Shown here one piece after another: positions 43,712 to 52,470 of a stretch of 64,000 nt of DNA (the first letter of the stretch is position 1; the number at the start of each line of letters is the position of its first letter). The stretch spans positions 186,001 to 250,000 of the forward strand of contig WGNJ01000013.1 in the NCBI GenBank assembly GCA_016124635.1, given 5' to 3'. Made by a program: the position numbers and the translations under genes. The DNA comes from Alphaproteobacteria bacterium (lineage in GTDB: Bacteria; Pseudomonadota; Alphaproteobacteria; Micropepsales; Micropepsaceae). A model generated the notes under the pieces. That model was not told the origin of the DNA. It saw nothing but the letters and a program-made list of their open reading frames with translations, and ran no database searches.

Positions 43712-44593
43712 ATGTCACGTGAGCCTGTCGAGAATTATTTTAACGCCACGGGTGCGCGCCTTTGCTACTTCGAATGGGGCCCGTCCGACGCGCCGGCGAT
43801 CTTTCTGATCCACGCGACCGGATTTCACGCCCGCTGCTGGGATGAAGTCGTGCGCGCCCTGCCTGAGAGCAGTCGCGTCATCGCCGTCGACATGCGCGGT
43901 CACGGCAGAAGCGAGAAGACCGGTCCGATGTCCGATTGGGCGGCGCCCGCGCACGACATCACGGAGCTCGTAAGCCACCTCGGTATCAAAGACGCAGTCG
44001 GTGTCGGCCATTCGATGGGCGGCCATACGCTCGTTCAAGTCGCAGCGGCGCGTCCTGGAACGTTCGAGCGCTTGGTGCTGGTCGACCCGGTGATGATGGC
44101 GCCGGAAATTTATGCTGCGCCGTCGCCCTGGCCGAAGGGCGTTGAACATCCCGTCGCGCGCCGTCGCAACTCTTGGAACTCGTGGCAAGAGATGTACGAC
44201 GCGTTCAAAGCGCGTTCGCCGTACTCGCTCTGGCGTCCGAGAGTGCTCGAGGACTATTGCCGCTACGGCCTCTTGCTGAAGCCCAATGGCGTGGGCTTCG
44301 AGCTCGCCTGTCCGCCGGCGATCGAGGCTTCGATCTACATGGGCTCGACCGGCACCGATATCTATGCGCTCGCGCGCAAGATCGACGTGCCCGTGACCGT
44401 GTTGCGGGCGAGACAACGCGATCCGAACCAACCGCGCGACTACACCGACTTCGCCGCCTCGCCGACCTGGGAAAACGTTGCGAACACCTTTCCAAAGGGT
44501 CACGACGTGCCTTTGCCGCACCTGACGCACTTCATTCCGATGCAAGAACCGGAGTTGACGGCGCAATACATTTTGGGCGGCCCAGTTCCCTGA
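43712..44593 (+). CDS. Alpha/beta hydrolase
   Basis: 293 residues. Oxyanion region LIHATGFHARCWDEVV, nucleophile GHSMGGHT, and a late His in LTHFIPMQEPEL. Probably an esterase or lipase-like enzyme; substrate unknown. The start is chosen at ATG 43712, where the family N-terminus begins, though the frame is open upstream. Cytoplasmic, no signal peptide. Confidence 0.88.
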   Translation: MSREPVENYFNATGARLCYFEWGPSDAPAIFLIHATGFHARCWDEVVRALPESSRVIAVDMRGHGRSEKTGPMSDWAAPAHDITELVSHLGIKDAVGVGHSMGGHTLVQVAAARPGTFERLVLVDPVMMAPEIYAAPSPWPKGVEHPVARRRNSWNSWQEMYDAFKARSPYSLWRPRVLEDYCRYGLLLKPNGVGFELACPPAIEASIYMGSTGTDIYALARKIDVPVTVLRARQRDPNQPRDYTDFAASPTWENVANTFPKGHDVPLPHLTHFIPMQEPELTAQYILGGPVP

Positions 44594-44722
44594 GTCTTCC
44601 TGACTCGGAACCTACAAAAATTTCATCTACTTCAGTGGGTTATACGGCGGTCTCGCTCTTGAACGATCGGCGCTGCGGCGTAGATTTTGTGCACAGCACT
44701 CAACCAACGCACGGAGGGATCA

Positions 44723-45385
44723 ATGCGGCCCATTTATGCAGTATTGGCCGGCGTGGCAGTGGTTGCGGCGACCGGGATTGGCGCGTTCGCATCCGAGCCG
44801 AAATCGACCGTCCACGAGGTGACGATCGATTTGCCGGGTGGTGGCATCGAGCACATCCGCTACACCGGCAACGTCCTACCCCATGTTACGGTCCGCACAA
44901 TTCCGCAGTCGGAGCTTCAGGCGGAATTCGATTCGGACCCGGCCTTCAGCGATCCGTTCTTCGTCTCGTTCGGCGACATGTCGGATCAAATGTCACGCAT
45001 GGCCAACGAAATGTATCGGATGCAGGCGGCGATGCATCAGCGCATGCAGGTGATGATGCAACAAGCGCAACAGATGCAGCGCTTGGGCGCCGCCGGCCCT
45101 AACGCGTTGATCGAAGCGGATCTCGCCAATCAGGCACCCGGCAGCGTCAGCTACTCCTACATGTCGACCTCGACCGGCAACGGCTCCTGTACGCAGATGG
45201 TTCAGGTGACGACCTCCAAGAATGGCAAGCCGAACGTCGTCTCGAAGACCTCCGGCAATTGCGCCGACACCAGCCTTTCTTCTCCCGCACCGGTGCTTGA
45301 CCGCACTCCGCCAGCCCCGAACGTGCTGAGCATCAGTGCGCATCGCAGCGATGGTACCGCAACGCCCGCGGTCTACACGCGCTGA
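44723..45385 (+). CDS. Exported Met/Gln-rich protein of unknown function
   Basis: 220 residues with a good GGAGGGA ribosome site. Signal peptide (VAVVAATGIGAFASE). The central region (residues about 88-125) has RMANEMYRMQAAMHQRMQVM and QQAQQMQRLG: many Met and Gln in a likely helix, which could bind copper or other soft metals (inference). Two cysteines lie further on (NGSCTQMV, SGNCADTS). A strong terminator follows. Not recognised. Confidence 0.7.
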   Translation: MRPIYAVLAGVAVVAATGIGAFASEPKSTVHEVTIDLPGGGIEHIRYTGNVLPHVTVRTIPQSELQAEFDSDPAFSDPFFVSFGDMSDQMSRMANEMYRMQAAMHQRMQVMMQQAQQMQRLGAAGPNALIEADLANQAPGSVSYSYMSTSTGNGSCTQMVQVTTSKNGKPNVVSKTSGNCADTSLSSPAPVLDRTPPAPNVLSISAHRSDGTATPAVYTR

Positions 45386-45388
45386 CGC

Positions 45389-45417
45389 AAAGGCCGCCTT
45401 CGGGCGGCCTTTTCGTT
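45389..45417 (+). terminator. Rho-independent terminator after Met/Gln-rich gene
   Basis: Ten-pair stem AAAGGCCGCC (45389-45398) / GGCGGCCTTT (45403-45412) with loop TTCG, then TCGTTTT. It ends just before the stop of the convergent TauE gene. Confidence 0.9.
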
Positions 45418-45418
45418 T

Positions 45419-46204
45419 TCAGAATATCGCGCCGCTGCTCTTCCAGAGCACATAGGCCGCGACCACAAGCACCAGCCCGGCAAAGATGCGGTTGAGCAAT
45501 CCTTTTTGCCCGGCAGCCTGCTGAGCGAGCGCCAGACCGCCGATGCCGCCCAGAACGCCCCCGGCGATGAACTCGATGGCGATCTGCCAATCGACGAGAC
45601 CGTCGTAGGCGTAGTTGATCGCCGTCGTCAGGCCGAAGGCGCCGACTGAAAAGAGCGACGAGCCGATCGCGTTCAGCATCGCCATGCCGCTTCCGAACAT
45701 GATGCCGGGCACGATCAGGAAGCCGCCGCCGATCCCGAAAAAGCCGGCGAGCAAACCGGTCAACAAGCCGATGGCGACGAGCCTGACTGCGATCGTCGGA
45801 TTGAGGCGGACATCGGGATTGCCTTCGTTCTGCCGTGGCCGCAGCATCGCGACGGCGACGGCGACCATCACGAGCCCGAATAGGAACAATAGCTTCTCGC
45901 CGTCGACGAGCTTGCCGAGCGTCGAGCCGATGAACGCGCCGGCCACGCCCGACAGCCCGAACACGACCGCGCACGGCCACTTGACCGTTCCGGCGCGCGA
46001 ATGTGCGATCAGATTTGCGAACGCATTTGCCGAGACGGCGAGGGCGCTCGTGCCGATTGCCACATGCGGATCGCGGACGCCGACGACATAAAGCAACAGC
46101 GGCACGGCCAGGATCGAGCCGCCGCCGCCGATCAGTCCGAGCGTCGCCCCGACGAGGCCGCCCGATAGAACGGCAAGCACATCGCTGACCTCGAACGGTG
46201 TCAT
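45419..46204 (-). CDS. TauE/SafE-family sulfite/sulfonate exporter-like permease
   Basis: 261 residues with about eight helices. The repeat GLVGATLGLIGGGGSILAVPLLLYV in the N-half and GLLAGFFGIGGGFLIVPGIMF in the C-half is the family signature. ATG at 46204 overlaps the RND stop (ATGA, 46201-46204). It is the last gene of the bigR operon, fitting export of sulfite formed from sulfide (inference). A topologically related sulfur-anion transporter is an alternative. Confidence 0.88.
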   Translation of the reverse strand: MTPFEVSDVLAVLSGGLVGATLGLIGGGGSILAVPLLLYVVGVRDPHVAIGTSALAVSANAFANLIAHSRAGTVKWPCAVVFGLSGVAGAFIGSTLGKLVDGEKLLFLFGLVMVAVAVAMLRPRQNEGNPDVRLNPTIAVRLVAIGLLTGLLAGFFGIGGGFLIVPGIMFGSGMAMLNAIGSSLFSVGAFGLTTAINYAYDGLVDWQIAIEFIAGGVLGGIGGLALAQQAAGQKGLLNRIFAGLVLVVAAYVLWKSSGAIF

Positions 46205-49200
46205 TCGGCGGGCACCTCGACTTGCGGCGCCGATGGGCGTCTTACGGCGTCGTCGCGCAGCGCTACATAGATCGCAGGGATAATGAGCACGGTCAGCAAG
46301 GTAGAGGAAGCGAGACCGAACAGCAGCGATATCGCCAGGCCTTGGAAGATAGGGTCGGTCAGGATCACGGCGGCGCCGATCATCGCGGCGACCGCGGTGA
46401 GCAAGATTGGCTTGAAGCGGATCGCGCCTGCCTCGAGCAGCACGTCCCGCAGCGGACGGTCGGCTGTGCGGCCGTGCCGGATGAAGTCGACGAGCAGGAT
46501 CGAGTTGCGCACGATGATGCCGGCGAGCGCGATGAACCCGATCATCGACGTCGCGGTGAACGGCGCGCCGAAGAGGGCATGTCCCAATACGATGCCGATC
46601 AGTGTGAGCGGAATCGGCGTCAAGATGACGAGCGGTAGTTTGAAGCTGCCGAACTGGCCGACCACCAGCACATAGATGCCGAGCAGCGCCACCATGAACG
46701 CCGCTCCCATATCGCGAAACGTCACGTAGGTGATTTCCCACTCGCCGTCCCAGAGCAGCGTCGGCTTCGTCTCATCGTCGGGCTGGCCATAGAGGCGGAT
46801 CGTCGGCTTGGGGAGTGTGCCCCAGTCATGCGCGTCGACCGCCGCGGCGACGTCCAGCATCCCGTAGATCGGAGCCTCGTATGCGCCGGCGAGTTCCGCT
46901 GTGACCATGTCCGCAAAGTGTCCGTCGCGCCGGAAGAACGGCAGCGAGCCCGGCTCGCGCGACGCATTGATCACCTCGCCGAGCTCGATCGTCTTGGGAC
47001 CAGTATCGGTCCTGGTTACGCCGACCGGCGTCGAGGCGAGCCGCGCATTCCACGTCAGATCGCGCTTTGGCAGCCGGACGGAAATCTCCGTCGGATTGCG
47101 TCCCTCGCCACGGTGCGAATATCCGACGACAGTGCCGTTCAGCAGTGCGGCCAGCGAATCCGAGATGTTCTGCTCGTTCAGGCCGAAATACTCGACGACG
47201 TCGCGCTTGACGTTCAGACGCAGCCGCGGCCGCGGGACGCCATAGGAATCGTCGATGTCGACTATGTAGGGAATGCTCGCAAACAGCTTCTTCGTTTCTT
47301 CGGCAACGGCGCGCCGCGTCGCTTCGTCCGGCCCGTAGATCTCGGCGAGCAGCGTCGCTATGACCGGCGGTCCTGGAGGCACCTCGACGACTTTGATCAC
47401 CGTACCGGCGGGCGTATCCAATCGCGCCAACTGCTTGCGCAAATCGAGTGCGATGTCATGGCTCGCCCGATCGCGCTCGTCCTTGCCCTGCAGATTGACC
47501 TGCAGGTCGCCGAGTTCGGGTCGCTGGCGCAAATAGTAGTGGCGCACGAGACCGTTGAAGTTGAACGGCGCCGAGGTGCCGGCGTAGGCCTGCACCGACG
47601 TGACTTCCGGCAACTTCTTCACGATCTCCGCCGCTTGCAGCAGCGTGCGCTCGGTTGCTTCCAGTGTGGCGCCCTCCGGCAAGTCGACGACGACCTGAAG
47701 CTCTGATTTGTTGTCGAAGGGCAGGAGCTTGACCGTGACCGTCTTGGTCACGAAGAGAAGGCAGGCCATCAACGTCGCGACGCCGACGGCACCGAGGAAG
47801 AACCACGCCCGCTTGCGCGTACGGATCACCGGCTCCGCAACGCGCCGATAGAGACTGCCCAGCACGCCTTCGCCGTGCGCCGCTTCATGTTCGCCGGAGA
47901 GTTTGCCCGTGCCGGGTGCGAACCGTGTCATCAACCAGGGGGCAAGCACGACCGCGACGAAGAACGAAAACAGCATGGCTGCCGACGCGTTCGCCGGGAT
48001 CGGCGCCATATAGGGTCCCATCAAGCCGGAGACGAACATCATCGGCAGCAGAGCGGCGACGACGGTCAACGTCGCGATGATCGTCGGGTTGCCGACCTCC
48101 GCAACGGCTTCGATCGCCGCCTGTGTCCGTGTGCGGCCGTCGTTCATTGCCCAGTGCCGCGCAATGTTTTCGATGACGACGATGGCGTCGTCGACCAGGA
48201 TGCCGATGGAGAAGATGAGTGCGAACAGGCTGACGCGGTTGATCGTGTAGCCCATCATGTTCGCAGCAAAGAGTGTGAGCATGATCGTCGTTGGGATGAC
48301 GACCGCCGTCACCGCCGCCTCTCGCCAACCGATCGTCAGCGCGATGAGAATGACGATCGAAATCGTCGCGAGCCCCAAATGGAACAGGAGCTCGTTCGCC
48401 TTGTCGTTCGCCGTCGCGCCGTAGTTGCGCGTGATGTTGGCATCGAGGCTGTTGGGGATCAGTGGCCCTTTGAGCGCCTGGATTCGTTGGACGATGCGGT
48501 CGGAAATGACGACGGCGTTGGCGCCTGACCGCTTTGCGATCGCGAGGCTGATCGCCGGCGTCGTCGTCCAGTGTCCGTCGGCCGTACGCTGCTCCGACCA
48601 AACGCGCGCGTCGTCGGCGCGCGGCGCTTGAACGACGTTGGCGACGTCTTTGACGTAGACGGCGCGGCCGTCCGCCGCGGTCACGGTCAGCAATCCGATT
48701 TCGTCGGGGGTCGCCAGCGTACGGCCGGAGATGGCCGAAACGCTGTTGTCGCGCTCCCGCAATGTCGTCAGCGGGAAGGCGCGGTTGGCGTCACGTACGG
48801 CGGCAATCAGCGAGCCGAGAGGAACGCCGTAGAGCGCGAGCCGCCCGGGATCGGGCTCGACGCGTATTTCTTCGGGCCGGCCCCCGACCAAGAAGCTCAA
48901 GCCGACATCTTCGACTTTCGCGAGCTCGGAGCGGAGTTCGTCCGCGACATCGAACAGCGCCTGATCGGTCCAGCGGTCGGCGGCCTCAGGCTTCGGCGTC
49001 AGCGTCACCACGACGATCGGCACGTCGTTGATGCCCCGCGCTACGATCAACGGTTCGGGAATGCCGACCGGAATACGATCGTAGTTGGCGCGGATCTTCT
49101 CATGGACCCGAACGATCGCGTCGTCGGGATTGGTGCCGACTTTGAAGCGCGCGGTTACCAGAACATGGTCGTCTTCGGTTTGGCTGTAGATGTGCTCGAC

Positions 49201-49443
49201 CTGATCGATGCTTTTGACGATCGCCTCGAGCGGCTTCGTGATCAGTTCGATTGCGTCGGCCGCACGCACACCGTCGGCGCGCACCGAGATGTCGACCAGC
49301 GGGACGCTGATCTGCGGTTCTTCTTCGCGAGGGATGGTGAAAACGGCAAGAAGACCCAGCGCCAACGCCGCCAACAAGAACAGCGGCGTTAGCGGGGAAC
49401 GGATCGTCGCTTGCGTGATCCGGCCTGACAGCCCGAGGTTCAC
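46201..49443 (-). CDS. RND-family efflux permease (AcrB-like)
   Basis: 1080 residues, full HAE/AcrB length. Two sets of helices, two large periplasmic loops. First helix RSPLTPLFLLAALALGLLAVF; proton relay Asp pair in SIGILVDDAIVVIENIARH; second half FMVALLGIYVLVVGQFGSF and SMIGFIALAGIIVRNSILLVDFIRHG. It is coupled to the adaptor (ATGA, 49440-49443) and the TauE gene. No outer-membrane TolC partner is nearby. Substrate unknown; position suggests a sulfur-linked compound. Confidence 0.92.
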   Translation of the reverse strand: MNLGLSGRITQATIRSPLTPLFLLAALALGLLAVFTIPREEEPQISVPLVDISVRADGVRAADAIELITKPLEAIVKSIDQVEHIYSQTEDDHVLVTARFKVGTNPDDAIVRVHEKIRANYDRIPVGIPEPLIVARGINDVPIVVVTLTPKPEAADRWTDQALFDVADELRSELAKVEDVGLSFLVGGRPEEIRVEPDPGRLALYGVPLGSLIAAVRDANRAFPLTTLRERDNSVSAISGRTLATPDEIGLLTVTAADGRAVYVKDVANVVQAPRADDARVWSEQRTADGHWTTTPAISLAIAKRSGANAVVISDRIVQRIQALKGPLIPNSLDANITRNYGATANDKANELLFHLGLATISIVILIALTIGWREAAVTAVVIPTTIMLTLFAANMMGYTINRVSLFALIFSIGILVDDAIVVIENIARHWAMNDGRTRTQAAIEAVAEVGNPTIIATLTVVAALLPMMFVSGLMGPYMAPIPANASAAMLFSFFVAVVLAPWLMTRFAPGTGKLSGEHEAAHGEGVLGSLYRRVAEPVIRTRKRAWFFLGAVGVATLMACLLFVTKTVTVKLLPFDNKSELQVVVDLPEGATLEATERTLLQAAEIVKKLPEVTSVQAYAGTSAPFNFNGLVRHYYLRQRPELGDLQVNLQGKDERDRASHDIALDLRKQLARLDTPAGTVIKVVEVPPGPPVIATLLAEIYGPDEATRRAVAEETKKLFASIPYIVDIDDSYGVPRPRLRLNVKRDVVEYFGLNEQNISDSLAALLNGTVVGYSHRGEGRNPTEISVRLPKRDLTWNARLASTPVGVTRTDTGPKTIELGEVINASREPGSLPFFRRDGHFADMVTAELAGAYEAPIYGMLDVAAAVDAHDWGTLPKPTIRLYGQPDDETKPTLLWDGEWEITYVTFRDMGAAFMVALLGIYVLVVGQFGSFKLPLVILTPIPLTLIGIVLGHALFGAPFTATSMIGFIALAGIIVRNSILLVDFIRHGRTADRPLRDVLLEAGAIRFKPILLTAVAAMIGAAVILTDPIFQGLAISLLFGLASSTLLTVLIIPAIYVALRDDAVRRPSAPQVEVPAE

Positions 49444-50447
49444 AGCTGCACCAAGCGCCCTTCGGGCTTCACGATGACGTCGCCGGCCTTGAGCCCGGAC
49501 AAGATTTCGACACCGTCGGTCACGCCGTCCACGTCAAGGGGTTGCCCTCTCTGTACTGGGATATCGAGGGTGCCGTCTTTGAGGGCCAAGCCGACATAAT
49601 CCACGCCGAAGCGCGTCATCACATAGGATTGCGGGATGACGATGGCGCGCCGTTCGCCCGTTGCCACCAGCACGCGCACGCGCTGACCGATGAACGCTTC
49701 ACCCAGCGTCTTTCCTTCGAGATCGATGGTGACGCGGCCGTTCCGAACCTCGGGATAGATCTCACGAATGACCGTTGAGCCCGCCCGCTGCACCGGGCCG
49801 TCCGCAACGAGCCGCAAGGCGTCACCCTTCTTCAGCCCGTTCGCATCGCGCTCCGGCATCTCCACGCGGACGACCGGGTCGTTGGAGGCCACGACCACAA
49901 CAATGTCGCCCGCATTCACGACCGAACCCGCGGGCGTCGAAGCGCGGACGACCTTGCCCGCCGCCGGCGCCAGGATCTTGCCTTGAGATGCCTGCTCCGC
50001 CACGACGCCTTGCGCCGCGGCGGCCGCCTTCCATGCCGCTTCGGCGCTCTTGGCGGCCGCGACCGCCTGATCGAGGCGCGCCTTCGAATAGAACCCCTTC
50101 TCAAAGACGGCGCGCACGCGGCCGAGATCGGCGGACGCCTGCTCGCTCTGTGCCTTTGCCGCCGCCGTTTGAGCGGCGCGCGATTGCAGCTCCAACGCGA
50201 GCTTCTGGTCGGCGACGACGGCGAGAACTTGGTCCTTGGTGACAAGGTCACCTTCGCGCACGCGCAGTTCGACGATTGTGCCGCCGATGCGGGCGCGCGC
50301 CTCACCCATGTCGCGCGTCGTATACGTTGCGGCCACCGTCTTGTAATCGGGAACAGTACGCTCCGTGACTGCGAAGCGATCAGCGGCAATCGCCGGGCCT
50401 GCCGTCAATGCCAAAAGCAGGGCTGTCTGGAATAGCCTTCTAATCAT
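49440..50447 (-). CDS. RND periplasmic adaptor (membrane fusion protein)
   Basis: 335 residues from ATG 50447, where the signal peptide MIRRLFQTALLLALTAGPAIAAD begins. Biotin-lipoyl-like half motifs VRARIGGTIVELRVREGDLVTKDQ region and GKILAPAAGKVVRASTPAGSVV flank a coiled coil (about residues 80-135). HlyD/AcrA type; no lipobox Cys at the signal cleavage site. It lies 43 bases downstream of bigR and overlaps the RND permease by four bases. Confidence 0.88.
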   Translation of the reverse strand: MIRRLFQTALLLALTAGPAIAADRFAVTERTVPDYKTVAATYTTRDMGEARARIGGTIVELRVREGDLVTKDQVLAVVADQKLALELQSRAAQTAAAKAQSEQASADLGRVRAVFEKGFYSKARLDQAVAAAKSAEAAWKAAAAAQGVVAEQASQGKILAPAAGKVVRASTPAGSVVNAGDIVVVVASNDPVVRVEMPERDANGLKKGDALRLVADGPVQRAGSTVIREIYPEVRNGRVTIDLEGKTLGEAFIGQRVRVLVATGERRAIVIPQSYVMTRFGVDYVGLALKDGTLDIPVQRGQPLDVDGVTDGVEILSGLKAGDVIVKPEGRLVQL

Positions 50448-50490
50448 GGTTCTTGGTGCTCCCCTTTGGCTCGACTGGCCTTGAGGCAAG

Positions 50491-50808
50491 TCAACGTTTC
50501 TGTCTGCGGGCACCGCAGAATTCACCGTACAGGACTTCGAGGACGGCCCGGGCGGCCGAGCTTTCGATCGAGTAATAGATCGTTTGTGCTTCGCGCCGCG
50601 CGCCGACGATTCCGTCCTTGCGCAGCAGGGCAAGGTGCTGAGACACCGTCGAATCGCGGATGTTGAGCGCTTCCGCCAACTCGCCGACCGAGCGTTCTCC
50701 GTCGACCAACTGGCAAACGATCATCAACCGATGGCGGTTCGCCAAGGCCTTGAGAAGTTCGCTCGCGTTGTCCGCTGCCACTTCCATCTCTTTCGGATTT
50801 ATCTTCAT
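50491..50808 (-). CDS. bigR: Sulfide/persulfide-responsive ArsR-family repressor
   Basis: 105 residues. MKINPKEMEVAADNASELLKALANRHRLMIVCQLV and HLALLRKDGIVGARREAQTIYYSI read as BigR/SqrR. Two cysteines at positions 32 and 98 are 66 apart, the same spacing I recall for the disulfide/tetrasulfide sensor pair of BigR and SqrR. It binds DNA as a reduced dimer and is released on oxidation by reactive sulfur. The ATG 50808 is probably at or near the transcript start. Operon with an RND adaptor, RND pump and TauE; divergent from sqr. Confidence 0.9.
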   Translation of the reverse strand: MKINPKEMEVAADNASELLKALANRHRLMIVCQLVDGERSVGELAEALNIRDSTVSQHLALLRKDGIVGARREAQTIYYSIESSAARAVLEVLYGEFCGARRQKR

Positions 50809-50815
50809 ACTTGCG

Positions 50816-50844
50816 AAGATACGAAGGGATGCATATATTGTCAA
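50816..50844 (-). promoter_or_regulatory. bigR promoter
   Basis: On the minus strand: TTGACA (50844-50839), 17-base spacer, TATCTT (50821-50816). Transcript would start about at the ATG (50808) or a few bases before, so the mRNA may be leaderless. An inverted repeat ATCTTC/GAAGAT (50801-50806, 50815-50820) overlaps the -10 and start and could be a BigR site. Confidence 0.65.
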
Positions 50845-50864
50845 GAGCGAGGCGGCCGGGCCGC

Positions 50865-50878
50865 CTGATTTGGATCAA
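50865..50878 (+). promoter_or_regulatory. FNR/FixK-type box upstream of sqr
   Basis: CTGATTTGGATCAA matches TTGAT-N4-ATCAA at nine of ten informative positions. It lies 61 bases before the sqr ATG. The surrounding ATTTG-GAT-CAAAT inverted repeat (50868-50880) could instead be the BigR operator, so the assignment is open. Confidence 0.5.
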
Positions 50879-50938
50879 ATTTGCCGACGCTAATTTCGGT
50901 GATGCTGAAGAGTCGGTGAAAGACGCCGGAGGAAGAAC

Positions 50939-52210
50939 ATGGCTAACGTAGTCGTATTGGGTGCGGGCTTGGGCGGCACGCTGATGGCCTATGAGCTCAA
51001 GGATCATCTCAAAGACGGCGACCAGATCACGGTCATAGGGCAGGGGCGCACCTATCACTTCGTTCCCTCGAACCCGTGGGTTGCCGTCAATTGGCGCAAG
51101 CGCGAGCAAATCGAGATCGACCTTGCTCCCGTGTTCGCCCGCAAAGGCATCGAATTCATTACCTGCGGCGCGAAGAAAGTTGTGCCGGCGGAAAATCGGG
51201 TCGAGCTCGAAGACGGCAGGTCGGTTCCTTACGACTACCTCGTCATCGCGACCGGCCCCGAGCTCGCCTTTGACGAGATCGAAGGTTTGGGCCCCGAGGC
51301 CCATACGCAATCCATTTGTCATGTCGACCACGCCGGCAAGGCCGAGCAGGTGTTCGAGGCGTTCGTCAAAAATCCGGGGCCCATCGTCGTCGGCGCGGTG
51401 CAAGGCGCATCGTGCTTTGGGCCGGCCTACGAGTTCGCATTCATTCTGGACACCGAGCTGCGGCGGCGGAAGATTCGCGATCGCGTTCCCATGACCTTCG
51501 TGACGCCCGAGCCTTATATCGGCCACTTGGGTCTCGACGGCGTCGGCGACACGAAGTCGTTGCTCGAGAGCGAACTGCGCAATCGTCACATCAAGTGGAT
51601 CACGAACGCGCGCGTTACCAAGATTGAATCGGGCAAAGCGTTCGTCGAGGAGGTCAACGAAGACGCGAGCGTCAAGGCGAAGCATGAGCTGCCCTTCGGC
51701 TACTCGATGATGTTGCCCGCGTTCCGCGGCGTCAGCGCCGTACGCGGTGTCGAAGGCCTGGTAAATCCGCGCGGTTTTGTTCTGGCCGACAAGATGCAGC
51801 GCAATCCGGCCTTCCAAAATGTCTTCTCGATCGGCGTGTGCGTCGCCATTCCCCCGGTCGGAAAGACGCCGCTGGCCGTCGGCGTTCCGAAGACCGGCTT
51901 CATGATCGAATCGATGGTGACGGCGACCGCGCTGAACATCGCCGCCTTGACCCGCGGCCAGGCCGCGACGCACGAGCCGACTTGGAACGCGGTTTGCCTT
52001 GCCGACTTCGGCGACGGCGGCGTCGCCTTCGTGGCGCAGCCGCAAATCCCGCCGCGCAATGTCAACTGGTCGGCGCAAGGCAAGTGGGTGCACTTCGCTA
52101 AGATCGCGTTCGAGAAATTCTTCCTGATGAAGTTGCGCAGCGGCGTCAGTGAGCCGTTCTACGAAAAATTCGTTCTCGATGCCCTCGGCATTCACAAACT
52201 CAGAGCGTGA
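50939..52210 (+). CDS. sqr: Sulfide:quinone oxidoreductase
   Basis: 423 residues. FAD-binding N-terminus VVVLGAGLGGTLMAYELKDHL; LVIATGPELAFDEIEG; redox Cys127 (ICHVDHAGK) and Cys159 (GASCFGPAYE), the positions I recall for essential cysteines of the Rhodobacter enzyme; a third at Cys301 (IGVCVAIPPVGKTPL). It oxidises sulfide to persulfide/polysulfide and reduces the quinone pool at the inner membrane. A GGAGGAAGA site precedes ATG 50939. First gene of the rightward sulfide operon. Subtype not assigned. Confidence 0.92.
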   Translation: MANVVVLGAGLGGTLMAYELKDHLKDGDQITVIGQGRTYHFVPSNPWVAVNWRKREQIEIDLAPVFARKGIEFITCGAKKVVPAENRVELEDGRSVPYDYLVIATGPELAFDEIEGLGPEAHTQSICHVDHAGKAEQVFEAFVKNPGPIVVGAVQGASCFGPAYEFAFILDTELRRRKIRDRVPMTFVTPEPYIGHLGLDGVGDTKSLLESELRNRHIKWITNARVTKIESGKAFVEEVNEDASVKAKHELPFGYSMMLPAFRGVSAVRGVEGLVNPRGFVLADKMQRNPAFQNVFSIGVCVAIPPVGKTPLAVGVPKTGFMIESMVTATALNIAALTRGQAATHEPTWNAVCLADFGDGGVAFVAQPQIPPRNVNWSAQGKWVHFAKIAFEKFFLMKLRSGVSEPFYEKFVLDALGIHKLRA

Positions 52211-52221
52211 GGAGACCTGTC

Positions 52222-52425
52222 ATGACCTTAGATCGAGCCGTATTGGCCTTTGCCGGCTTCATGGTGCTGCTGTCGCTAGCGCTGACCTACTTCGTGCATC
52301 CGGCGTGGATGCTGCTGACGGCATTCGTCGGCCTGAACCTGCTGCAATCCGCCTTCACCGGGTTCTGCCCGGCGGCAATGGCGTTCAAGCGGTTGGGTGT
52401 CAAAGCGGGCGCGGCGTTCGGCTGA
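52222..52425 (+). CDS. DUF2892 / YgaP-like membrane protein
   Basis: 67 residues with two helices: AVLAFAGFMVLLSLALTYFVHPAWMLLTAFVGLNLLQSAF, then TGFCPAAMAFKRLGVKAG, the conserved Cys-containing tail of the YgaP transmembrane part. ATG 52222 has a GGAGA site. It normally accompanies rhodanese, blh and bigR genes. Function in sulfide handling is not known; it might deliver or vent a sulfur species. Confidence 0.88.
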   Translation: MTLDRAVLAFAGFMVLLSLALTYFVHPAWMLLTAFVGLNLLQSAFTGFCPAAMAFKRLGVKAGAAFG

Positions 52426-52470
52426 CCGCGGCGGCTGCGATCGAAGCACCAGCGAAAGGAGTTGCGAGTG

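Noticed and set aside
50522-52195. Long minus-strand frame opposite sqr
   Set aside because: Antisense shadow of a clear SQR; no domain signal.
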